Source: Vibrio sp. VB16 (GTDB taxonomy: Bacteria; Pseudomonadota; Gammaproteobacteria; Enterobacterales; Vibrionaceae). From it: a DNA stretch of 64,000 nucleotides. Numbering within the stretch: position 1 is the first letter of the stretch; every line of letters starts with the position of its first letter. The translations under genes were made by a program, and so were the position numbers. Under the pieces are notes generated by a model. That model did not search any database. It was not told the DNA's origin and was given only the letters and a program-made list of their open reading frames with translations. Shown piece after piece: positions 24,716 to 32,817 of this stretch. Location: assembly GCF_015594925.2 (NCBI RefSeq), contig NZ_CP087591.1, positions 1,302,001-1,366,000 on the forward strand. The letters are read 5' to 3'.

Positions 24716-25576
24716 CTATTCGATATGGTGTGGGTAAGGAATCATAGTTACTGGGCTATACAGTTCTATTATCTTATTTAGGTCAATCGGTATAAGGTCT
24801 GAGTAAGCAGCGTGCTTAAATGTGTCTAGCACATCTGGTATTGACACTTTATGAACCGAAGCGGCATGACTAAGATGCTCTTCTAGGGTTGCAGTAGGTA
24901 GCGTTAAAAAGCGCTCATGTAAGGTCATGGTAATGTTCTTACTTAAATACTCTTCCACATCAAGATTACGAACATGATGATAGGTTTCTCGCAACCATCT
25001 TAAGTTAGAGGTTTTGATTGGATTAAGATCTTTTTCAGTGACTTGAATTACTCCAATGTTCTGTTTTTCCCAGTAAGAGCGCTCAATTTCATTTCTATGG
25101 TGTAAACGAATAGCATCATCAGATGAATAAACTGTGTTCCTATGTTCATCAGATGGTACGCATTTGAACGCTTGTTGGTACAGGCTGTCACGCAGTTCAT
25201 CGTATTCGATAATGACGAAATCTGTCGTTATACCTAGATGTGATTCAGCTTCTACTACTCTGCTTTCGTTATGGTGATACGAGCTTAATTGAGTATGACA
25301 CTGTAGTGTTTGTTCACAAGGCAGAAGATAGTGCTCCTTGATATAAAGAACATTCCTTTCATGCTCTAGGTGTAAAAAAAGAGCGAGCTCTTCCAATGTA
25401 AATAGCTGGTGGTAGCGGTTGGTTTTATGGCTAAGTAAAATGTGAGATAGGGGAGACGCTTTACTAAAGTTATCCATTTCAAACAAACGTGTACTGCCAT
25501 TCGAAATCTGATTTTGTAGATTTCTGATTCTTTTAAACTCGCGGTTAGTAATCGATGCTTGTATGGTAGTAGTCAT
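24716..25576 (-). CDS. Second, orphan TnsA-like endonuclease
   Basis: A 286-aa protein homologous to the main TnsA at 34965-35837. Shared segments are LSHKTNRYHQLFTLEELALFLHLEH near residues 52-76, YWEKQNIGVIQVTEKDLNPIKTSNLRWLRE and LIPIDLNKIIELY. The catalytic triad appears retained: the Glu in LEEL (about 66), Asp122 in TTDFVI and Lys141 in AFKCVP (numbered from the ATG at 25585). No tnsB or tnsC accompanies it. I prefer the ATG at 25576, with AAGGATG upstream, to 25585. It is diverged enough not to be a recent copy and is likely a relic of a second Tn7-like element, or a regulator or partner of the resident TnsB. Confidence 0.8.
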   Translation of the reverse strand: MTTTIQASITNREFKRIRNLQNQISNGSTRLFEMDNFSKASPLSHILLSHKTNRYHQLFTLEELALFLHLEHERNVLYIKEHYLLPCEQTLQCHTQLSSYHHNESRVVEAESHLGITTDFVIIEYDELRDSLYQQAFKCVPSDEHRNTVYSSDDAIRLHHRNEIERSYWEKQNIGVIQVTEKDLNPIKTSNLRWLRETYHHVRNLDVEEYLSKNITMTLHERFLTLPTATLEEHLSHAASVHKVSIPDVLDTFKHAAYSDLIPIDLNKIIELYSPVTMIPYPHHIE

Positions 25577-25780
25577 AATTGTCATCCTTGTATATCTATT
25601 AATAGATAGCAGGCGAATAACTATCTGTCCAGTTGAACATGGATTTAAGGCTTTGATTTTAAAGAGTTATTATTACTTAAATTAAGCAGGGCAATATGCA
25701 TTAAGTTAAGGTGCTTTGAGCTAATTACGCCCTATATTGGCGATTCATATTTGTATATTTTAATAGTGATTGGTGAATTT

Positions 25781-25948
25781 ATGAGTCTGGTGGTCTTAGA
25801 TTTGAAAGTGCTAAATAAAAAAGAAGTTGTCGGGAAGTTGAAAATGTATGGGATTGAATTACCAAATGCTTTTGACTTTTCACAACATACATCAATAACG
25901 TTTTGTACGTGTCGTCGAAGAATTATAGAAGTCGAAAAAGTTGTTTAG
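25781..25948 (+). CDS. Possible small protein (55 aa)
   Basis: Short ORF MSLVVLDLKVLNKKEVVGK and onward, transcribed away from the orphan tnsA. It has a GGTG upstream but no recognised domain. Its position, divergent from a tnsA, could suit a small regulator; this is only positional inference. Confidence 0.25.
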   Translation: MSLVVLDLKVLNKKEVVGKLKMYGIELPNAFDFSQHTSITFCTCRRRIIEVEKVV

Positions 25949-26283
25949 TGGCTTTCAGTTTGCCTAGTTACTATAGAAGTCTGCCTTCTATGTGGCGCAT
26001 AGACTTCGATATTATGTCTATTTGGTGTTAACTTGTACTCAATGGCATGTTAGACAGTGGGTCTTTAACCAAGCTAATTAGTCTGTCGAAATCCCTTAGT
26101 AGTTACTGTAACGACTAAGTCGCTTGGTGATCACAAGGGGCATTTTCCCCGCTAGCATGATTTTGGACAAACCGAGTTACGAACCAAAAACACTCCGACT
26201 TATGGGATTAGCGCTGGTATTGCAATCATGCACTCGTCAGACATAAAAGTGGTCAAATGACTTATCCACTACAGCTTATTAAA
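25949..26283. other. Non-coding stretch with a right-end-like segment
   Basis: No gene seen. At 26167-26191 the text ACAAACCGAGTTACGAACC followed by AAAAAC nearly matches 40060-40086, just inside the intact right end. A TGATCACAAGG lies at about 26138. With the orphan tnsA upstream of it, this could be a degraded right-end region of another Tn7-like element. Confidence 0.4.
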
Positions 26284-26302
26284 GGGTGCTAAAGCAACAC
26301 CC
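26284..26302 (-). terminator. Hairpin after the ATPase gene
   Basis: On the minus strand GGGTG-TTGC-TTTA-GCA-CCC then TTTAAT, about 50 bp beyond the stop codon of the 26350-28524 gene. Likely its terminator. Confidence 0.55.
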
Positions 26303-26349
26303 ATTAAGAAAATCAATAGGTGGCATCTTGGTCAACAACTCTACTTTCC

Positions 26350-28524
26350 TTACTCTTGATCGTTTACTAACTCCTGTATGTCAGAATACAGCTGATACAA
26401 GCTATGAGCGGACATATCCAAGATTGGCTCATACATGAATGAATTCAAATGAATATTCTCTGGAGTCATCAAGTTAACTTGATCCAGCAAACTAATGGTG
26501 TCTTGCTCAGCTTGGTGTAGCTCAATGAATTTGTCGTAAAGTGCACGAGTTTGGTTTGAACTAATCCCCTCAAGAAAAGCTGGGGTGGCTATTCTGGTGA
26601 TCATAAAGTGCTCAGCTTGTAACCTGATAGCCATAGCCAAAATAACTTTACATTCAAGCTCGGGTGTTTCTTGAGGTTCAGCTACAAGGGCATCACTATG
26701 CTCTATTATTTTATCAAACACCAACGACTCACTGTTTGGCAGATCTAGTGCAGGCTGATCTACAAAAATCTCCCGATACATCGCTTGCATATCGCTAACT
26801 TTGATGTCTTTGGTATCAGCTTTTAGGTGCAAAAGAGATGTCAAACTACTGTAGTGACCTTCATGACCACAATACTCTGCAAGATTTCGAGCAAATGGGA
26901 TACTAGCTAACAGGTAAGCTTCATTTGTAGCTAAGTTTTGCTTCCAAGCACTAAATACATCTTTTTGATATTTTTCTGGCTTTAGAGCAATTTCCGTTGA
27001 TGACTTTGTTGCCATGTGACGATTCTGACGTTTCGCACCGAGTCGACTACTCACAATTCGATGAAAGTCGAAGTTGTGAGTAAGTAATAGCAAGCTGAAA
27101 TGAGCCACTTTTGCAATATCACGGAGATACTCAACAATGGCATACTTGTTCTTATAGTCAAAAGAATCGGCTATATCATCTATCACAACCAAGAGTGGCT
27201 GAATACTGTTACGTTTCACTTCAATTTCAAAAAGTACGTTAAGGATATAAAGTGCACGCTTTTCGCCTTGACTCAAAACGTCGACCAAACTTGATTGACT
27301 AACGACCTCTGACTCTCCTCGCCCGTCATCAAATTCGAACTTTATAGCTGGAGCTACGTTATTTAGAATCACCTCATCCTGATTTTCTACGCTAAGTTTA
27401 AATGGAACCTTGAAGCGTTTATTGAAAGTATCAACGACGGTTTCCCAAGTTGTTTTTTGTTGCTGCGCTTGATGGACAATATTCGCCACCAACTCCTGAT
27501 TAGACTTATATGTCGCAACTAAGTCATCCCAAGCAGGTTGATTAGATTGTAAGTAACCGATTAGAACTTTTCTTTTAAACTCATCAACATCGGTAAATTC
27601 ACCTAGCAAGTCTTGATGCTCTGAAATTAGATCTCGAAAAGCTTGAGTTTCTTTGTTTTTTAACTTGCTATCAACACGGCTAAACTTTTCTTTTAATTCG
27701 GGATTTTGTAGTACTTTATCTTGTTCGGATTGTAGTAATTCATTTAGAGCCTTCTTTGAAGAAACCTCTTGCTTAGAACCATTGACTGAAATATTGACAC
27801 TGTGCGAAGCGTTGAAGAAGCCGTTATCTGTTAAACTCTTTGAAACGACATCAGCCTTTTGGTGATTAAAATTTTTGGATAAAACTGTAGAGTTTTCAAT
27901 CAACTTGTCATAGGTATCGACATAGTCTGCAAGGTCTTTGCTTAAGTCTTTTGAGGCAATGAGCTGGAGAGCTTTTGGATTAAATAAAGTATCGTACTTA
28001 TATTCTCCATATTCGGTATAGTCGGGGTTTTCCTGCTCAGAAAGTGTTACAAGTAACTCTAATAGTTCTTTTTGAGGAATCCCATAAGCTTCATTGAATA
28101 GAGTCAGGACATCTCGTTTCCCCGACTTTTTAGCAACCCCGTTTATGAGAGATGAACGTTTGCCATCAACTTCCTTTAGAGCCGTATCATATTGTTGTTT
28201 CAACTCTTCGTTAACCAATAAAGTTGAAAGTTGTTGAGAGCTATAGCTTTCATTATAAGAGTCAATCACTATCACTTGGGTTGACGCTATATCGGCACCA
28301 TCAATTTTGATATTTCTTACCGTTGTACGACTTGGAAAGATAAGATCCTTTGTATCCCTGTTTTCTTCCACATCCTTAAAAGTCTTAGCTAGCGAAGTTT
28401 TTAACGTTCCGTTTGGAGCGTAGAGCGAATTAATGCCATCGTTAGTAGCTGACTTTGTAAAGTCTAACTCTTTAGATAGTTGGTTGATGCCATAACAGTT
28501 AGCCAAATCAAGCTGAAGTTTCAT
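26350..28524 (-). CDS. Large P-loop ATPase (AAA_13/PrrC-RloC-like), putative defence protein
   Basis: A 724-aa protein with a split ABC-type ATPase. The Walker A-like APNGTLKT is at residues 36-43, with Leu in place of the usual Gly before Lys. A long helical middle follows (about 110-370). The signature LSQGEKRAL is at 417-425, Walker B LLVVIDDIAD at 444-453, and a switch motif LLLLTHNFDFHR follows. This layout is shared with PrrC/RloC-type and other anti-phage ATPases. The ~220-residue C-terminus is not recognised and has no obvious HEPN or nuclease motif. AGAGGATC precedes the ATG. It is monocistronic cargo between tnsD and the orphan tnsA; a role in phage defence is inferred from context. 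Confidence 0.7.
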   Translation of the reverse strand: MKLQLDLANCYGINQLSKELDFTKSATNDGINSLYAPNGTLKTSLAKTFKDVEENRDTKDLIFPSRTTVRNIKIDGADIASTQVIVIDSYNESYSSQQLSTLLVNEELKQQYDTALKEVDGKRSSLINGVAKKSGKRDVLTLFNEAYGIPQKELLELLVTLSEQENPDYTEYGEYKYDTLFNPKALQLIASKDLSKDLADYVDTYDKLIENSTVLSKNFNHQKADVVSKSLTDNGFFNASHSVNISVNGSKQEVSSKKALNELLQSEQDKVLQNPELKEKFSRVDSKLKNKETQAFRDLISEHQDLLGEFTDVDEFKRKVLIGYLQSNQPAWDDLVATYKSNQELVANIVHQAQQQKTTWETVVDTFNKRFKVPFKLSVENQDEVILNNVAPAIKFEFDDGRGESEVVSQSSLVDVLSQGEKRALYILNVLFEIEVKRNSIQPLLVVIDDIADSFDYKNKYAIVEYLRDIAKVAHFSLLLLTHNFDFHRIVSSRLGAKRQNRHMATKSSTEIALKPEKYQKDVFSAWKQNLATNEAYLLASIPFARNLAEYCGHEGHYSSLTSLLHLKADTKDIKVSDMQAMYREIFVDQPALDLPNSESLVFDKIIEHSDALVAEPQETPELECKVILAMAIRLQAEHFMITRIATPAFLEGISSNQTRALYDKFIELHQAEQDTISLLDQVNLMTPENIHLNSFMYEPILDMSAHSLYQLYSDIQELVNDQE

Positions 28525-28894
28525 GGATGATCCTCTATTTATCAGTAACTACTGAACATTTATTGCGGTGCCTTTAATACGAGATATGTAGCATAATGTC
28601 ATGTGTTGCTCTTTATAACCACAATAAAAGTAATAGAGAAATGTTGCCCCAAAGGAGTATGGTACTTGTAGTGGGGTAGTATATTTATCCATATAGTTAG
28701 ATGAGGAAAAGTGGGTCAATCGTTACTTTGATTGGTTGTTGAATCAGTCGAAGCAAGGAATTAGGCAGAGGCAAGTCATGTGAACTCTCGCTGATAACTG
28801 GTTCATATCCCTCATTAATATAATCCGCGCTTGTTTTTAGCTTGTTCGCTTATAAGTTGGTACGTCGGTTTGATTCGGATGAGTAATCAAATAT
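28525..28894. other. Intergenic spacer between tnsD and the ATPase gene
   Basis: 370 bp with no supported gene. It presumably contains the ATPase promoter and the 3' end of the tns transcript. I see no clear terminator hairpin. Confidence 0.5.
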
Positions 28895-30487
28895 TTAAGT
28901 CTTAGAAATTATCTTAAGCGCCGCCACATAAGCTAACGGTAGACGTTCTTTATTAGCTCTAATTGAAGGCGCACCGATAAGCTGCCGATCGATATCGGAA
29001 AGCGAGTTGGCTTGTGTTATTTCCATATGGATTCGTTTTACTAAGGCTTCATCTATGCTGTCCCAGTCTTTCGCACCATAAAATTTAGGTTTCATTTTGT
29101 TCGGTAGATGATGAGTTAACCAGTTTTTATCGTGCTTAAACAACCAAAGATAATCAGTAGTTTTATTCCTCAATTCATTTCTTGAGCAATCGGGGTTGGA
29201 ATTCTTATAGTTGAGTAGTGACAGACGGTGTTTGGCCCTTGCTTCAAAATATCTTAGTTTTCGCCGCCATTCTGACAGACCTTCCTGACCTTCAATTTTC
29301 TGTTCAATACTCCCTATACCAACACCACATTCCTTAGCGATGTCTTTTCGATGTATTCCGCGATAAGCGAGTCTAACAATTTTGAAGGCTATTTCATCCG
29401 TTAGCTGTTTGTATCTATGTTTGATTTTAATATCGTGTTGGGATGCAACTTTTGTTACGTAACCAACTGACTTTCCTGTCGCCTCTGCGACAGAACGGAG
29501 CGAATGTCCTTGTTGTAGTAGGGTAATAGCCTTTGTATCACTTTCCAGTTGTTGCTCCTTGCTATGGAGAGCTAGGCTTGGTTGGGTTGAACCTAATGGG
29601 TATCTCGAAAAGTATTCAATTGGAGAGTTTACGAAAAATGCACCTAGTAGGGCATGCTTAACGTAATGCAGATTCGTATCTGGTTTTATTAGGTTTCGGA
29701 CGTAGGAAATATTAGACAGTTCTTTGGGTAGCAATTCAGTTTCGAATATATCCGTCCAGTAATGATTAAAGTCGTATGAAAGTTTACTTAACCGAATGTG
29801 TTTATCTGGTGTTAAGTAGCCTTTCTCGCCTAACCAAGCTAAATGGGCTTCAGATAGGTTTATATTGTCATTGCCTTGGGTTAGTGCAAAAAAGTCCGAA
29901 AGGAACTGAGAGAGCTTGATAGCAGCACTTGAAGGTGGCTCTTCACTTGACCTGAATCCAACTATGCTTGTTGGTGGTGGTTCAATTCGTTTGTTAAGGC
30001 CATTGCCGTCAAGGGATATATTAATCAGCCAAGTTAAGTGTTTCGGACAAACGGTGACTCCCGAAATTTGGTGATTGGTATACCAAACGCCATAGCCGTA
30101 TTTTATTTTGTCTGATTCTAGGCATCTAGGGCAATATTTGATGGTATTTCCGAAGTTTAAGCGACTAGATACAAGTCTGCTTAAAGCCATCACTGACGTT
30201 CCACAATCAGAAAGCATGGCTAACCTTAAATCTTTTTTGCCCTTCACGTTTCGGATAGTTGCGGAGACTAGCGGATATGTAGTACCACGAAACAATAACT
30301 CGTTAGCTAGAAAACCTGTTTTACAAGAAATTGTATTTAGTGAGCAGGGTAATTGGGGGCTAATTTTTATATCAGGGCGATGGAGTAACACTCGATTTTT
30401 CTCGCGCAGCGAGTGATATGGACAAGTCGCATGATGACGTGCGACAAGCCCAAAAACTGATTCACCCTCAATCCATTTTAAGAACAT
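28895..30487 (-). CDS. tnsD: TnsD-type target-site protein (long TniQ)
   Basis: A 530-aa protein of the TniQ/TnsD family. The N-terminal TniQ domain begins FLKWIEGESVFGLVARHH. A zinc-finger region follows (YCPRCLESDKIKYGYGVWY, then HQISGVTVCPKH). The long C-terminal part holds repeated helix-turn-helix elements (TLLQQGHSLRSVAEATGKSV, IVRLAYRGIHRKDIAKECGV). In Tn7, TnsD binds the end of glmS and directs insertion; here the insertion point implies the 3' end of gcvP. The start is placed at the ATG at 30487 (20-bp overlap with tniQ); an in-frame TTG at 30523 is less likely. Last gene of the tns operon. Confidence 0.85.
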   Translation of the reverse strand: MFLKWIEGESVFGLVARHHATCPYHSLREKNRVLLHRPDIKISPQLPCSLNTISCKTGFLANELLFRGTTYPLVSATIRNVKGKKDLRLAMLSDCGTSVMALSRLVSSRLNFGNTIKYCPRCLESDKIKYGYGVWYTNHQISGVTVCPKHLTWLINISLDGNGLNKRIEPPPTSIVGFRSSEEPPSSAAIKLSQFLSDFFALTQGNDNINLSEAHLAWLGEKGYLTPDKHIRLSKLSYDFNHYWTDIFETELLPKELSNISYVRNLIKPDTNLHYVKHALLGAFFVNSPIEYFSRYPLGSTQPSLALHSKEQQLESDTKAITLLQQGHSLRSVAEATGKSVGYVTKVASQHDIKIKHRYKQLTDEIAFKIVRLAYRGIHRKDIAKECGVGIGSIEQKIEGQEGLSEWRRKLRYFEARAKHRLSLLNYKNSNPDCSRNELRNKTTDYLWLFKHDKNWLTHHLPNKMKPKFYGAKDWDSIDEALVKRIHMEITQANSLSDIDRQLIGAPSIRANKERLPLAYVAALKIISKT

Positions 30488-31415
30488 GGCTGCTTGGAAT
30501 TGTATTTGTAGAGTGCATTGCAAGTATATATACGAGCGGTGGACTGAACTTAAAGCTAGAGTCTTTTAGGAAATATCTGGGAGTTCTGAGTGTCGGTGAC
30601 ATTGTTACTCCACCTAGCTTTTTCGTATTGTTGAAATAGCGTTGTAACCGTTCCTGGCCGAGAGACTGCCATAGCTCTTTGTTCCAGTGCGAAATACTTC
30701 GCTTAAACGCCAACGTATTGCTATCGTTATCTGAAAATCCGATGTAAGTTAGATTATTGTTTTGAATATCGTTAAGGTTGAATTGCGCTATGTGTTGGTT
30801 GATTGATAAGCAAAATGATTCGACGCTAGCCATGAAATCATCAAAGTAGTCTAAGTCTTCTTCCATTTCATGCCCACATGCAGGACATTTATTTTCCGCT
30901 GGTGGCACAGGAACTCTGGATAAGTTTGAAAGTTTGTAGTCACAGTTAGAGCAATGAGTAATCAGTCTACTCTTATGCTTATAGCAGTGGAATACACCCG
31001 CAACTTGATGAGGGTGGTGATAATACGACACACCGTATTTATCGAGATCGTGCTCTCTACAAGTTGAACAATAACGCCAAGCATTATTGTGGAGTGTTCG
31101 AGCATGAATAGTGGAAAACTGGTTTTCTTTCTTCTGAAAGGAGTTACGAATCTCTGTGACCTCGCTCTTTGTCATAAATGGAAGCATGTAATTGCCCCCA
31201 CAGTTGCTGAACCAGAACTTAAAAAGAGGATCAGATAGTAGTAAACACAAATCAACATCTAGTTTATGAAATGTGGTAACTGAAGACGCACGGAAATTAT
31301 CGAGTCCGAAACGTTTTGCCGTTGTAGAAAAGGTTCCAAATGGCGATTGATGGTGAATTCGAAATAGATAGCTTCTAATATGCTCGTTCGGAAGTAAGTA
31401 GAGTGTGTTATTCAC
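30468..31415 (-). CDS. tniQ: TniQ-family protein (short)
   Basis: A 315-aa TniQ protein. N-terminal MNNTLYLLPNEHIRSYLFRI is followed by two zinc-binding clusters, YCSTCREHDLDKYGVSYYHH...HCYKH (residues about 115-147) and CSNC...CPACGHE (about 154-183). TniQ proteins link a target-recognition partner to the TnsC ATPase. With both a short TniQ and a TnsD present, the element may have two targeting modes, or the two may act together. It overlaps tnsC by 8 bp and tnsD by 20 bp, so translation is probably coupled. Confidence 0.85.
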   Translation of the reverse strand: MNNTLYLLPNEHIRSYLFRIHHQSPFGTFSTTAKRFGLDNFRASSVTTFHKLDVDLCLLLSDPLFKFWFSNCGGNYMLPFMTKSEVTEIRNSFQKKENQFSTIHARTLHNNAWRYCSTCREHDLDKYGVSYYHHPHQVAGVFHCYKHKSRLITHCSNCDYKLSNLSRVPVPPAENKCPACGHEMEEDLDYFDDFMASVESFCLSINQHIAQFNLNDIQNNNLTYIGFSDNDSNTLAFKRSISHWNKELWQSLGQERLQRYFNNTKKLGGVTMSPTLRTPRYFLKDSSFKFSPPLVYILAMHSTNTIPSSHVLKMD

Positions 31416-32817
31416 TATTGTTTGCTCTTTTTAATAGCGATTTGGGAGACATGTTATCTAACATTTGTAAATGTTTGTCGTTTAGCTTTTTTTGACCAGC
31501 CCCTTTGTTGTAGGTTGGTTTTTGTTCTGGTTTTATTGAGTTAGTGTTTTCGAATGCTTCTGCTCTGAAGTAGTCTTCACTTTCATGCAGAAGTGTTAGC
31601 GGAGCACAATCTTCAAATTGATAAAATTTACCTTGTTTGAGTGCTCGAAGGGCTACACTTATTACGCTAAATTGCTCACTAAATATTTTATCAAGCGCTT
31701 TTATACTGAGATCTTGATTTTCTGGGATGAGATAGGTGAGATATGACATAGTAGAGCGGATAAGACTAGATGCAAGTGCTGGGATCCCAGCACTTAGGTG
31801 GTGAATGTGCCGAGTCAAAGTATCTAAATCAGTTTGTTGATTAGACAGTAATTGAACAGGACACATCTGCTTTATAAACCTTTTCCAAAACGAGCTATCT
31901 ACATCGCATTGCTCAAGGATCAACGAACCACTCTTACCGATTCTCCTCGCTGCTGTCATCTCTTGTGAGAACAGGCTTAATGTTGTTAATGTGCCGACCA
32001 TGAAAAGCGGAACGCCGACTTTATTGAATAACTCCTCTATGAAACGCAAAGTTGCGTTTTCATTGTTGCCAACTTTATCTGTTTGAGTTGCTTTGGATAG
32101 GTTTTGAGCTTCATCTAAAATTATGATGCCGACGCCATGTAGAACTAACGCTTTTCGCACAGCCATCATGAGTGTGGTGACATTGCTTTTGGTATGAGAT
32201 GAGTAATATTGCTCTCCTGTTACGGTGTCCAGTGCATCCAAGATGCGCCAAAGTAATGCTCGCTGCCCCTTCATTGTCGGAACGTCAACTTTCAACCACA
32301 CAACTTGCTCATAAGCGAAAGACTGATCTTTATAGTTTCTGTGCGTAATGATCTGTGGAATCGTACTGAGAATACTTTCAGTCATTGCTGTTTTGCCTCT
32401 CCCACTGAGTCCTGCCAATAGAAAGCTGCTTTGAGAAGCAGTCTGTTGCAAGGCAAGTTGCTGTGTCCTATTTGACTCTGTGTCTTCCGTTAGGGCTATT
32501 GTTTTAAAGTCCCCGAAAGTGAGTGGATTACGATATATGTAACCATTTTCTATCATTCGGCGCATGGTGTCGTATAAACGCGGTGCTTCATCTTGTACAA
32601 CATATCCATGACTTAAATTGTCTATGCCAGATCGCTGGTAGTACCCTTGATGCTCTAGAGGAATATCGGATAGGTCTAATGAAACGTCAGGCTCCAGAGT
32701 ACACTGATGAATAAACTCTTTAGATGTCATCGGGAAACCTAGGGCTTCAACCAATGGATTTCCGCGAAGTTGTGGATTAGGGTGCGGTGCATACTTTACG
32801 GTCATATTATTCTTCAC
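31408..32817 (-). CDS. tnsC: TnsC AAA+ ATPase, transposition regulator
   Basis: A 469-aa AAA+ protein. Walker A GLSGRGKT lies at residues 136-143 and Walker B IIILDEAQNL at 231-240. Sensor-1-like VGTLTTLSLF and an Arg-rich AARRIGKSG follow. In the family it polymerises on DNA, receives the TniQ/TnsD signal and activates TnsA-TnsB; it also mediates target immunity. The N-terminal ~95 residues include ALGFPMTSKEF, typical of TnsC proteins contacting TnsA/B. It overlaps tnsB by 11 bp. Confidence 0.9.
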   Translation of the reverse strand: MKNNMTVKYAPHPNPQLRGNPLVEALGFPMTSKEFIHQCTLEPDVSLDLSDIPLEHQGYYQRSGIDNLSHGYVVQDEAPRLYDTMRRMIENGYIYRNPLTFGDFKTIALTEDTESNRTQQLALQQTASQSSFLLAGLSGRGKTAMTESILSTIPQIITHRNYKDQSFAYEQVVWLKVDVPTMKGQRALLWRILDALDTVTGEQYYSSHTKSNVTTLMMAVRKALVLHGVGIIILDEAQNLSKATQTDKVGNNENATLRFIEELFNKVGVPLFMVGTLTTLSLFSQEMTAARRIGKSGSLILEQCDVDSSFWKRFIKQMCPVQLLSNQQTDLDTLTRHIHHLSAGIPALASSLIRSTMSYLTYLIPENQDLSIKALDKIFSEQFSVISVALRALKQGKFYQFEDCAPLTLLHESEDYFRAEAFENTNSIKPEQKPTYNKGAGQKKLNDKHLQMLDNMSPKSLLKRANNSE

